Shown piece after piece: positions 25,141-35,749 of a stretch of DNA of 64,000 nt. Source of the stretch: Salvator merianae. Lineage: Eukaryota; Chordata; Lepidosauria; Squamata; Teiidae. Below the pieces are notes generated by a model. That model made no database searches. It saw nothing but the letters and a program-made list of their open reading frames with translations, and was not told the origin of the DNA. The translations under genes were made by a program, and so were the position numbers. Location: contig QVOM02000115.1 of the NCBI GenBank assembly GCA_003586115.2, positions 10,368,621-10,432,620 on the forward strand, given 5' to 3'. Position 1 is the first letter of the stretch; each line of letters opens with the position of its first letter.

Positions 25141-25274
25141 AACTGTATCCAGACATCATTTACTTATTCTGCTATATTTGGATATTCCAGAATAAAGCAT
25201 GGATATTCTGGAATATCCATGTTTTATTCCAGAATATCCAAATATAGCAGAATAAGTGATGTCTGGATGCAGCC
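25141..25274. mobile_element. palindromic MITE, family C (Harbinger-like)
   Basis: A 134-bp near-perfect palindrome in ERBB4 intron 27. Left end AACTGTATCCAGACATCA, right end TGTCTGGATGCAGCC, flanked by TTA on both sides (25138-25140 and 25275-25277). The centre is CATGGATATTCTGGAATATC. The 3-bp TNA target fits PIF/Harbinger elements. An RNA copy would fold into a hairpin of over 50 bp. Confidence 0.8.
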
Positions 25275-25650
25275 TTAGTGCCCCTCTAGAAGTTGTTTAA
25301 CTTCATTTCTCCTCAGTTCCAGTTACCACAGTTAATGAGGGAGAAAGCATAGCCAGAAACACCCAGAGAACCATAGGTTCCCTAACCTTAGAATATAAGG
25401 ATCTGGTCCTAACATGATACTAGATTAATGTACAATACAGCCTTTTTTTTTTTCCAGATCAGTGATGACCAGATGACTGACAATAATACATTTTGTATAG
25501 TCTAAAAGAAGACTCATATTTATTATAGCATAATCTGCATTGTCTGGCAGAAAGTCTTCTACATAAACATTGCACTGCTTTATCTTTAATGTCACACTCT
25601 TCTCCCTGTACATTTCTATGTGGTTCTAAGACTGCAGCCACATACAGAAA

Positions 25651-25671
25651 AAAAAAAAAAAAAAAAAAAAA
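25651..25671. repeat. poly(A)/poly(T) run
   Basis: About 21 A on the plus strand, inside ERBB4 intron 27. Confidence 0.9.
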
Positions 25672-25866
25672 GCATCTCAAAAGCAACAAAATGGAAGCTG
25701 CCACATACTAGCGTTCCCTCCCACCTCTAAACCACATCAAAGGCTAGAAAATGCATTTGCTGGTCTTAATAATGTGAATTAGAGATGCAATGAGACCACT
25801 AGCTTCTATGTGCTGCCGCTTCTATTCTGCTTTTGAGATGTGTTATAAAATACGTGTGGATGCAAG

Positions 25867-26341
25867 GGCCTTTCTACTCTTATCTCTCTGTGGTCTGAAC
25901 CAGTGGGTCTGGACCAGCCAGGTCCATTGGCTCAGACCACAGTGGCCTGAAACAGTGGCATCTGCAGAACAGCACTGGCCCTGAAGCAAGCAACACTTTG
26001 GGGCCAGTCTCCAAGTACTCCAAAGGGTTAGGAACAAATTATTCTAGCCTCAGAGTCACTGGGGGACCATTTTGGTGGCACACTTGGCCACCAAACATGG
26101 AGGTATGCCTTCTGCATGCCTCCATGTTCTGGACCAGGGCCTGCTGGTCCACCAGTAGACCTGTTTAAACAGGTCTACCATTGATCCAGATCACGGATCC
26201 CTTGACCTGGATTACACTTCTTCCTTTGTAGATGTAGTATACCAGTGGTGGATGGGGTCTCATATCTCTACACTAACAAGCATGCCCTGAAGAGGACTAT
26301 GAAGAATCTTAGTACCAAACTAAGGACAGTGCAGAAAGGCC
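25867..26341. mobile_element. family B MITE, long form
   Basis: Starts GGCCTTTCTACTCTT and ends GTGCAGAAAGGCC. The interior is a series of inverted phrases such as GGTCTGAACCAGTGG / CCATTGGCTCAGACC. The flanks GCAAG and CAAAG match at 3 of 5 only. Confidence 0.7.
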
Positions 26342-27628
26342 CAAAGAATATACTTTCATTTCTGACTACGCTGAGCCCAAACTATACATAACTCATGAAC
26401 ATTTTTAATAATGTCAAAAAGAGGCTCTTCATATTGCCCTCATTTGACTGCAAGTAAAAAAAAAAAGTAACACATTGGCCAGTATACTGGACCAGCAAGT
26501 GTATTAGAAGCCTCTCTTCCATATGCCCCACCCAAGGCCTCCCTTAAGCTGCATGCACAAGGGAGGCTCCTAGTACACTTGCTGGTCCAATATACTGGTC
26601 AGTACAGAATTATCCTAAGTTGTTGTCACAGTAATCGTGGTTATAAGATTTCAGATGTAACTTGTTGACTTCATGGGTTTATTTTTTAAAAAGCTGATGA
26701 TATGCATTATGAAAGGCATAAGGAACAAAAAAGTCTAAGAACCAATTTGACCTAATATGTTACTATCATATTGATTTAAACAGTGCTGAAAATCAAAGGT
26801 GAAACTTCAGGAGGCATGGTAGAGTTTATCACAAAAATTAAGTCAATAATGTACAACACTGAATTTAATTCTACAGACAGTGATTACTGAAAACTTTATT
26901 TGAAGTAAGATGTCTCCTGCAGAAGATGTTGTTGTGGCATTTTGGCTCCAGACATACGTAAAAAACCAATTCCCAGTTCTTAGAAACTCTCCCTTGCAAA
27001 GCAAGGTATCTTATGCAATCTAAAAACCTCTAGGCTCTAAGAAAGAAAGAGTGACAAGGAGGTCAGCAAAGCTGTGTGAAAATTCTGTTGGCTGTACATA
27101 GAATGACTACGAGGTTAACTACAGAGAGGGAGGGGTAAAGATATGAGGATATCTGCAATGAGAAAATGTCAAAATACTTTCATCCACTTAAATTCGAAAA
27201 TGAAATCTGATTTAGACCTTTTCTGCACTTTCCACCTTCATTGAAATATGCCCACAGCTATAACAGCTCTCACAATCTTTGTGATGGCTCTTTAATGATT
27301 TGAACATGGAGTAACACATTATAACCATTATACTTTCAGGGAATACGGAGGGCACTGGCTTCCAAGAGCTATACAGCAAAACAAATGGGCTAAGTCAGTT
27401 AACATTTTAAAACAGAAAGTGGCTAAAGCCGCTTAGTGCTCAGTGGACCATTGAAGTGACCTAGGGTCTGTGATCCTGGGCTGAGCTGGGAGAGTTCTTA
27501 CTACCCACTTTGTGCTCAGCTGACCTCCCAAGGACCTTTCACTTCTGTCTCTCATCTTAAGGCAAAAATAGGGCAGTTGGCAATGGATTTTATTTCATGT
27601 TTATTTTTCAAAGAATTTTAACATCCAG
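26342..27628. other. ERBB4 intron 27, nothing recognised
   Basis: No repeats recognised except a short inverted phrase (TACTGGACCAGCAAGTGTA near 26484 and its inverse near 26575). Confidence 0.5.
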
Positions 27629-27870
27629 CTTTCCTTTCCTTTCCTTTCCTTTCCTTTCCTTTCCTTTCCTTTCCTTTCCTTTCCTTTCCTTTCCTTTCCT
27701 TTCCTTTCCTTTCCTTTCCTTTCCTTTCCTTTCCTTTCCTTTCCTTTCCTTTCCTTTCCTTTCCTTTCCTTTCCTTTCCTTTCCTTTCCTTTCCTTTCCT
27801 TTCCTTTCCTTTCCTTTCCTTTCCTTTCCTTTCCTTTCCTTTCCTTTCCTTTCCTTTCCTTTCCTTTCCT
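27629..27870. repeat. (CTTTC)n pentanucleotide microsatellite, about 48 units
   Basis: About 242 bp of uninterrupted CTTTC in ERBB4 intron 27, purine (GAAAG)n on the transcript. The perfect repeat is open in several frames and produces false ORFs on both strands. Confidence 0.99.
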
Positions 27871-28083
27871 TAACTCCCCTATGCATTTGTGACTGTTGGG
27901 AATCTTGTGACCCTAGGTTATTGAATGAACTCCATTCTGATGTGAGCCAGCTTCACTGTTTTACCTTTAGGCACTTAGTTAAGATAGACGTTTTCTACCT
28001 TAAAATGTACCTCCTCTATCCTGTTGTACATTTCCAAAATTCAATTGAATTGAACCAGTCTCCCGCTTGCAAAACCGAAAAAA

Positions 28084-28293
28084 AATGATCAAATATTCAT
28101 GTTTTTTCTGTGGCTTTGTCCATGAAAAGGGCTTTTTCAATGGGAAAAACAGTATTTTTATCTGCAAGAAGTGCAAAAGTGAATGTGAAAAACAGGATTT
28201 TTGATGTTACAATTCGGCAACAAAGTGAAAAAAACCCAGGTATTTGCTTTGACAGTGAAACAAACACACAAATTTTGTTTGCGCACATCCCTA
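28084..28293. mobile_element. hAT-like MITE, family A, old copy
   Basis: Ends TTTGCGCACATCCCTA. The interior resembles the 9768 subfamily. No clear left terminus. Confidence 0.5.
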
Positions 28294-28759
28294 GTTTTAA
28301 CAAATTTGGGATATACTTATAAAAAGTATATTGAAACACAAGAAAAAGTATGTTAGAAATTAATATGTAAGGGAAATGGAAGAAAAAATGGGACTCCTTC
28401 TTGGATTATGCACATACTAGAACTGACGAATTTACCAAAGATGTTAATTCTTTTAAAAATATAGGCATGATGAATTGTATTGTTACCTTCCCTTGGACAT
28501 AATATTTACTTCCATGTTGCACCAGGGAAAGGGATGGAGGAAGAGGATATGTTTTGTGATTATATATATTTTGTTGTTGCTTTTGTTGATTCACTTAAGG
28601 TGTTACTGAATATTTATAATAAATATAATGTATAAAAGGTAAAAACAAAAAACAAAAACTAGCCATGAGCAATTATCTATTACAAAAATAAAAAATAAAA
28701 AATGATGAAATCCGACCCATGATCCAAATGAGAAATAACATTGTTATCATGATATATAC

Positions 28760-29057
28760 CTGTTTTGGATTTCTCTGGCATCGGAGTCATATATCCTTCT
28801 TCATCTATATCATTTCTTGGCCCTCGTTCTGGTATGAAAACTGTTGGGTCAGCACTGTACCTCTGAGCAATGCTCTCCTCCTGTGAAAGACTGGCCACTT
28901 GTTTCCGTAAAGTGCCATTGCAGCAAGTATCATCGCAGATTTCTGCAGTACCTTGCATAATGGGAGCTTCTGGCGCTATGCCTGGTATGGCTGCTCGGAA
29001 TGGCAAAGGAACTCCTTGCTCTGTAGCAAAGCTGCCATCTCTGTAGATGAACTGATT
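28760..29057 (-). CDS. ERBB4: ERBB4 exon 27: cytoplasmic tail
   Basis: This 298-bp exon enters in phase 0 and leaves after one base of a split Asp codon. It encodes 99 residues (human 1062-1160) from [15 protein letters not shown] to PMPEKSKT. Recognisable sites are IYRDG (Y1066), the CCNGTLRK block, [10 protein letters not shown] (Y1128) and DEEGYMTPM (Y1150). Two departures from human are visible. VPYR at Y1081 is LPFR here, so that tyrosine is lost. The segment between the conserved blocks ([14 protein letters not shown]) is rearranged by small compensating indels. The acceptor is TTTCTTATAG and the donor is ACAG followed by GTATAT. There is no stop or frameshift. Confidence 0.98.
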
Positions 29058-29204
29058 CTATAAGAAATACAGAACATGACAAATGAAATTGTAAAATTGT
29101 TCTTGGGGGAGGGGCTCATGCGTTTAACAATCTAATCTGCATTTATTTCTTCAACATTACACCATTTATAGACTACATGTTTAGTCATAACATTCGTGGA
29201 AAAG

Positions 29205-29443
29205 AGGAGTAAGTATCAAGGCTACTGGAATGGATGCCTAGGTACCACCTGCAGGTTGGAGAGACAGGCAGGGTGCCTCTGAAGGCCATCTGCAGGGAGT
29301 AGAGAGCAGGTAGAGAGCCTTCATCTTCTGCTTGAGAACGCCCAGAAGCAAATGAGCCTCTGTGTGAAAAAGGATGCTGGACTAGAAGGATTGTGGCCTG
29401 ATCCAGCAAGCCTCCTATTCTCCTCTTATGTTCTTAGTTGCCC
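29205..29443 (+). mobile_element. CR1 LINE 3' end
   Basis: Contains GGATGCTGGACTAGAAGGA and ends CTCTTATGTTCTTA. Same subfamily as 12105-12378. It lies in ERBB4 intron 26, antisense to the gene, about 150 bp from exon 27. Confidence 0.88.
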
Positions 29444-29574
29444 AACATACAAGTTGTTTATTGCTCATTGACAGTAACCAGTAAGTACAGACAGAAGCTT
29501 TTTTTCACACTGAGTACTGTGTGTAGACTTCATTTGAAGTTCATGTAGCACTAAGAAATATTCCTTTGATTTGA

Positions 29575-30004
29575 AGGTGCTCAGCATAGGGAGAAGCTAC
29601 TACCCCAAATACCTAAAGGAGCGTCTTCTCCCATATCAGCCTGCCCATGCCTTAAGATGTGCAGATGAGGCCCTCCTGGTTGTACCACTGCCTTCAACAG
29701 CTAAAGGGGTGGGCATCCAGGATAGGGCCTTTTCAGCGGTGGCCCCCAGGCTGTGGAACACTCTTCCCCCTGAGATGCATCAAGCTTCCTCACTTTACGT
29801 CTTTAGGAGAGCAATAAAGACACACCTATTTACCCTTGCCTCTGGCTAAACGTACAGCTTTCCCTCCCTACTTTCAGAATACTGTTTTATTGCGTGCCTT
29901 TTATGAGGGTTTTTTTTGTTGTTGTTGTTTTCATTGTTGTAACCCGCCCTGAGACCTTTGGGTATAGGGTGGGATAAAAACGCAAATAAATCAATAAATC
30001 AATA
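29575..30004 (+). mobile_element. L2-like LINE 3' end
   Basis: Contains CCCCAAATACCTAAAGGAGC, GGTGGCCCCCAGGCTGTGGA, CCCGCCCTGAGACC and the tail AAATAAATCAATAAATCAAT. It is the same family as 2474-3572 but better preserved: its 92-aa frame (29571-29849) is the ORF2 C-terminus. It lies in ERBB4 intron 26, antisense. Confidence 0.88.
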
Positions 30005-32944
30005 CTACCTGTACTTATCCACATTGGCCACTACTACTCATTGATCCCTCTTTGATTTCTTGCTGTAAAAAATGACTATTTTTAATGTAGTTTTATCAGT
30101 GGAAACAAGAGTTGTTGTTGCAGAGTTTTGATTAAAGTAACACTTCCAGGTAACAGTGATATAGCTCTGCCTGTATTGCCATCTTGTTTGTAGCTGGGCA
30201 CCATTGAGTTGAGTCCAGCTTTGTCTTGATTGCATGGGTGCCTTCATTGACAGATTTCTTGTCAATGTTACAGAAATGGTTTACCAGTACTGACTTCCAG
30301 GGATATGCTGGGGATCAAAATTGTGACCCTCTGCTTTCCAAGCAGTTTGCTCTGGTGCTGATTTACAGTTATTGGGGGGAAAAACACTTTCATGACAAAC
30401 TCGTATTGCATAAAACATTTGAAAATCAAAATTTGATTCTCAAGAACTATACTTCACTTCAGAGGTTTTCCTGGATTTCAGGATGCACCATGCATTTCTT
30501 CCAAGGAAAGGGTTAGACAACCCTTTAAAAATTCTGCCAAGATTTCAGATCTAATGATGAAATAGAAAATCTCAATCTGAGGTTTGATTTAAATCTTTTT
30601 AATGTGGTTATTTAAAACTTGATCTATATCTGTTACTGTTCTAATTTAATCTTTACTTTCCAATAGCATTTTTCTTTGTGTAATGATCATGTTCCTACTG
30701 TGACAAATTTTGGGTGTGATTTATAGGCAGGCAGGGAGCCGCTAGGAATTTCTGATTTACCATATCTTTACAGTTTTTAACAGAATCCCTCATTTATTCA
30801 TCTGCAGCTTAAATTAACCTCCACAGTTAACTTTGGGCTAAACTAGGTAGTAACATAGACAAGTATATATCACTGTCACCCAGAAGTGTTGCTCTAGACT
30901 ATATACACTGTGGCACCAATTCTTGCTTCCAGCAATAAAACTGCAGTAAAAGTAGAGCATTCATTACAATACCACATTTAGAAATATTAAGTAAGGCCAT
31001 GTTTCCTCTTATTGTAGAAGAAACGCAGCGAGCCTTTTGAGGTGAAGAGTCTCATCATTTGGTGGCATCAGCTGCTCTCCATAGTGTCCAACACCCTTTT
31101 GGGGCAGCCGGTGTTGAGGACATGAAAAAGGACACAGACTGGGGGTGTCTCAGTTACAATATTTCTGTACATCCTCTTGCACAGCAAAACCAAGATTTGG
31201 AACTACTTGACAGACCTGTGAGGAGGGTGCTTGGATGGAGCTGCCTGCCCCCAGGCACCTGTCATTGTTGTAGTGTTGACATGGTACAAACATTAACACT
31301 AACTTTGTTGAATGTTTTCATACTAGGAAATGAAAGAGCATAGTTATTCTTTTGCCCTGGAGAGATTCTAGATTTGTTACTTATCAATTATTCTTGCAGG
31401 GATCAGTAGCAACTTTCTGATACATTAATGGTGTGAGCAATTCAAACTACTATTATGTTGATATGTTCAACTGGTTAATCAATAAAATCTTATTCTATTC
31501 TTATTCAAACTACCAAGATCACAGTAGCAGCATCCTTGAAGGGTAGGGACTATCCTGTAGAAATGTGGGAATATCATTCATCCATTCATTTAAAATATGT
31601 ATATACAACTTCCTATTAAAATATCATCTGAAAGCAGTGTACAAAAAATAAGAACAGCTAAAACATTAATAGTTATATAAAAACATAATCAAAATCAAAG
31701 GTGGAGGAAACAAACAGATATTCAGTGGTCAGTGGTCAGTGGTCAGCATTCCCTGGCAGAAGTTTTAGCATTCTGTAATCCTTGCTATGTCAGTTCTTCC
31801 CCAGGAACACATTCTTAACAGTATGAGCTACTCAAGTATACTTTCTGCCCCCTTGATTTAATATTCTCTATTTTTTCATAATTTTGTTCAGTAAGAAAGT
31901 ACTATTTTTTTTTTCATACCATACTATTTCTTATAACTTTTCCAGCATTTTTTTTCCTTTTTTTTTTTTTTTTTTTTAAATGACTGTGTAATGAAGATCT
32001 GCATGTTTGAAATGCATTGGGATTAGAATCTGTAGTTGGATTTATAAACTAGCTTGTCGTATATGCTGGATTTCTGCCTTTTCAAAAGACTGGAGGATGT
32101 AGTGCTACGACGATAGGATCAGGAAATGGTGATCTGTCATTCACAAAGAACTCCCAGACACCTGTAAGGAAATGATGGTGATACCTGTCCAATCTTACCA
32201 CCTAGTTCCCTGAATCTGCTCAAAATATAGAAAATGAATTGTACAAACTAGTTTACGCTGAACTGATCTCAGTCCAATGCAAATTGTAATAGCAAGATTA
32301 TGGCTTTCTCCTCTGCCTATCAGAAATGTTTATGCACGGGCAGCTTTAATACTTTGATACTGAACAGGCAGGCAGTTGAGAGATGTTGACAAGTTCACAT
32401 CTACGCAGGTCCCGCCTCCACTTTTTTTACACCAGAAAACAAACACATTAGTGAATTTTGAAATTAGTTAATATCTGCTACAAAATACTTTTTTGCTCTT
32501 TAGTTTAGTTTTGTTTGTATTTTAAATCCCCCACACACTCCCAGAGCTGCCTGTCAAATTTAAATATAAAGGGAAAATCATACTTATTGCCTACCTGCTA
32601 GAAAACATTGTGTTTTACAAGTTTGTTTTTTTAAATCAATGTTGTGTGTTATTATATTATTATATGTTTAATAATGTTAATATTATGAACTGCTTTTTGG
32701 AAAGGCAGTAAATAAATAAATTTGGTTTGTAATGCATGTTTTAAAACATTATTCAAAATGCCATTGTAACAAACAAATAAACAAAGTGTTTGCTTAGTTG
32801 AAAAAGCCCTGTTTAAATATTCCTGACAGCACAATGCCAGAAGAGAAGAGATGAACTTTCCCTCTCTCAGCAGGAAATTCAATAGCTGTGGAACATCCAC
32901 TGAGTGGTACTGGGAGAAGGGTTTGACACACGATCTTTAATATA
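30005..32944. other. ERBB4 intron 26, little recognised
   Basis: 30305-30375 (GGGATCAAAATTGTGACC, CCAAGCAGTTTGCTCT) resembles the reverse of a tRNA-derived SINE head but is badly decayed. 32655-32725 resembles an L2-like tail. The rest is unassigned. Confidence 0.4.
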
Positions 32945-33244
32945 TATATGTTTTCTCATTCCTTAAGGTGGCTAGCTGGTATGTCTACATCCATCTTGGG
33001 TGTTCTACCAAAGACCTGGGAGTTTGAGGGTGTTGCACAACATCTTAGCTATGCCTTGGATTGTGCTCTGCTGAACAGAGATCTCTGATGCTTATCTTGG
33101 AATCTTGAAATCATTCTTCCAAGTTGCCCCAAGTGCTCCTGTCACTACCATGACCACTTTTGCCTTCACAAAAAGATCTGTTTTACTCTCAAAAGATATT
33201 TAGTTTGACTGAGGAATTCCCAGATACTTGTATATCTATTTTGT

Positions 33245-33685
33245 GGCCTTCACTCCCTTCCATTCTTGATCGTGTGCACCTGCATGCTGTGTGGGCCTGG
33301 TGGTCACCATGGCAGTGACCAGACACTTCACAGTTGCTGCCATGACGAGGATCAGGTGTGGGCCCGAGTGGGCATAGCACAGACCAATCCAGCATCCTAT
33401 GGCCCTATCAGGCCTCTGATTGAGCCCAATTGCCCAATTGTGCATGTGCAATCAATACGTCACACTGGCCTGGATGTTGCACAACCAGGTAGGTTCAAAT
33501 GCACCTTACCAGGAAGTGACTATCACCTCCTGATAAGGTTGTGGAGTGCTAATTAGTGCTCCACAGGTAGTAGTGATTGGGAGTGGCTGTAGCCATCTTC
33601 TGGCCACTCAGGCCTCTGCAAGGTGCAGATGCACTTGGCTAGCAAGCGTGCTTGATGCTTGCTAGTAGCAAGTGTGAACAGGCCC
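33245..33685. mobile_element. family B MITE nested in the R4-like LINE
   Basis: Ends CAAGTGTGAACAGGCCC and contains GGTCACCATGGCAGTGACC and GTGGAGTGCTAATTAGTGCTCCAC, as in the copy at 16285-16750. The left end is diverged (GGCCTTCACTCCCTT). Approximate flanks are TTTGT and ATTGT. LINE reading resumes on both sides. Confidence 0.72.
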
Positions 33686-34650
33686 ATTGTTTCTTCCTGA
33701 TGTTTTGCCTTCGTCTACTACCAAAATTTCAGGTTGATAGACTTGTACTTGTTTATCAGTCTGGATATGGAAATTTCAGGGATCTTGGATCTTTTGTGGA
33801 ATTTCCCATTTTTTTCTTGTAGAATTTCCCGTTTAAACTTTGGGATGTCCAGCCCATCCGTCTGCAGATGTTCCTGTACATAATTCCTGCAGTTGTGTCA
33901 CTCTGTGCATGTTTTTCTGGCCAGCATCTAGCACCCAGTTACTATGAGGTGAGTGTCTCAGGGGCCTCTTTGCACATTATGTCTGTGGGATCCTGCCTGG
34001 TATGGTAGACCCATGCTTCTATTGATCTTGTACCCAGTGCTTATTCGTGTGCTGCTAAGGTTAGCACCTTAGTGTTGTCTTTTAGTCCAGATTTTCCAAC
34101 CATTCATAGCATTTTCCAGGGTCAGCCACTTCTATGATCTGCCAATGGTACATTTCATTGACGTATTTGTTATGTATCTCGCCTGCTTGCTTTTCATTCA
34201 TACTTCTTACCTGCATTTGTCTGAAATATCTTAGCAGTCCATCCATAGAAGCCACTTTACTAATGTACTCACTGATGTTTCTTTCTTCATTTAGGACATT
34301 ATTAATCCTTGCCACTCCCTTTTTCAGTTTACGTACAGTCTATTAATGGTCACCTTGGGTTTGTATGTTCTGTGCATTGGAGGAGTTTCTGGGTCTTAAC
34401 ATCAGGAGCTTCTATGTCTTCTTTTGGCCAGTTTATTATGTCAGCTGGATATCCGTTAACTGGCATTGTATATGTATGCATTGATGGCTTGGATCTTGTT
34501 TCTTCCATTGGGCACTGACTTCAAGGTCTGTCTTACTCTCTGAAGGCATTTAGTCGTTGTGGTTTTCTTCACTCTTCATTCAACAGTTATGTGGCCCTCA
34601 GATATTTCACTCCCTTCCCTTCTTATTATCTAGTCTCTTTTCACAAACAC

Positions 34651-34951
34651 TAGTGATGTGCTGAATTGTCCCAGGTCTGAACCAGTTTGAATAGAACAGA
34701 GGGAGTTTGAAAGGTTCAAGTTCAAACTGAACACCCTACCTGTTCAAAACCATAGTTTGAACTCAACACAAAGGGATATTCAAATGAATCAGTCAAGCAT
34801 ACCCTGTTCAGTCTGAGTTTGAAGGTGTTCAAATTGAACCAAACATCATGCAAGTTCAAAGAAAAAAAAAGTTTGAATGTGAATCAAAGGACTGTTACTT
34901 GAATTGAACCAAACTAGGAGAGAGAAAAAACGAGTTTGGGCCCATCTCTGG
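34651..34951. mobile_element. hAT-like MITE, family A, nested in the R4-like LINE
   Basis: Starts TAGTGATGTGCTG and ends GGCCCATCTCTG. The interior is dense in GTTCAAACTGAAC-type wording. R4-like coding similarity is present on both sides. Confidence 0.68.
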
Positions 34952-35539
34952 TTAACGTTTTTCCAGACTGAATGACATTGCAGTGTCTTCGCTGTTGATT
35001 CTTGTGAGGTGGATTAGTAAGTTGATGGCCTACTCAGTCTTGGCATATCATCCATGTACAGGAGACGGGTGAGTGTAGCATTGAGTCAATACATGCTATT
35101 CTCATGTTGGTCTTTCTGCATCTTAAATTCAGTGTGCTGTATATTAGTAGCAGGTGTTTTGGGCCTCAGGTGTCATTTCCAATCCTCTTTTGCCTTGTGC
35201 TCATGTAATGACATATAAATGACTGTGTGTTTGGGTGTTATGAATATGAATATATACACATATAAAACCTGTTATGAATATATATATATATACACATATA
35301 AAACCTGAAGCAAATATTAATCCTTGAAAATGCTTAACAATGTAGGCTTTCTAACTTTCTGTAGGGTTTTGACTGAAATCAGAGAGCTCTATTTGGTAGG
35401 CTTGGTTTTACAGAACATAAGCAGTTCTAGCACAAGAGTTGGGAAAATGCCAGAAAGCTAGAAGTTTGAAAAGAGAATGAGAAAGGAGATATCCAAAGAC
35501 AAACTCCTATAAGATGAAGATTGATTATGAAATACTTAC

Positions 35540-35587
35540 TCCCGACATAGGGGTGTAGGCAGGAGGAGGGCTGTGTCCAATTTCACT
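35540..35587 (-). CDS. ERBB4: ERBB4 exon 26: alternative CYT-1 cassette
   Basis: This 48-bp exon is flanked by CCTATTAG and GTAAGT and encodes exactly SEIGHSPPPAYTPMSG (human 1046-1061), identical to the human CYT-1 insert as recalled. It combines a WW-domain ligand (PPPAY) with a PI3K p85 site (YTPM, Y1056). ERBB4 forms with the exon signal through PI3K and are open to WW-type ubiquitin ligases; forms without it (CYT-2) are not. Both ends are phase 0, so skipping is silent to the frame, as known for ERBB4. It is too short to show as an ORF. A (TTTTC)n tract lies 84-162 nt upstream on the transcribed strand, and a degraded LINE begins about 300 nt downstream. Confidence 0.97.
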
Positions 35588-35670
35588 CTAATAGGAAAGA
35601 AAAATGGAACGATGGATATAGTAAGAGGTCACATGAATGAAAATAAGCTAAATGAGTTCCATGATGCAGT

Positions 35671-35749
35671 GAAAAAGAAAAAGAAAAGAGAAAAGAAAAG
35701 AAAAGAAAAGAAAAGAAAAGAAAAGAAAAGAAAAGAAAAGAAAAGAAAA
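35671..35749. repeat. (AAAAG)n microsatellite, (TTTTC)n on the ERBB4 transcript
   Basis: About 13 perfect AAAAG units preceded by imperfect ones. On the minus strand it is a TTTTC pyrimidine tract 84-162 nt upstream of the exon 26 acceptor. Confidence 0.98.

Larger units (their letters stand above)
32945..35225 (-). pseudogene. R4/Dong-like non-LTR retrotransposon, degenerate ORF, split by two MITEs
   Basis: Minus-strand fragments in broken frames read in order as one retrotransposon. They are an RT active-site box LLYMDD-like (TACATGGATGAT at 35047-35058) followed by TRINSEDTAMSFSLEK; KCLQRVRQTLKSVPNGRNK; VARINNVLNEERNISEYI to YEWLENLDLK; AAQDQALSTRSIEAWVYHTR; a cysteine/histidine stretch CKEAPETLTHIVTGC; FHIQTDK and QPEILVVDE; IDIQVSGNSS; VTGALGATW; and the end QSTIQGIAKML, LKLPGLW, stop at 33005. 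The C-terminal part fits the restriction-like endonuclease region of R2/R4-type LINEs (recalled family). Many stops and frameshifts make it inactive. It lies in ERBB4 intron 26 in the gene's orientation. The insertions at 33245-33685 and 34651-34951 interrupt it. Confidence 0.8.

Noticed and set aside
27597..28088. Long plus-strand frame with repeating SFPFL, and a minus-strand KERKG counterpart
   Set aside because: Both are translations of the CTTTC microsatellite, which is open in several frames; not a gene.
30305..30375. Possible reversed tRNA-SINE head
   Set aside because: Too decayed to assign with confidence; mentioned only in the intron entry.
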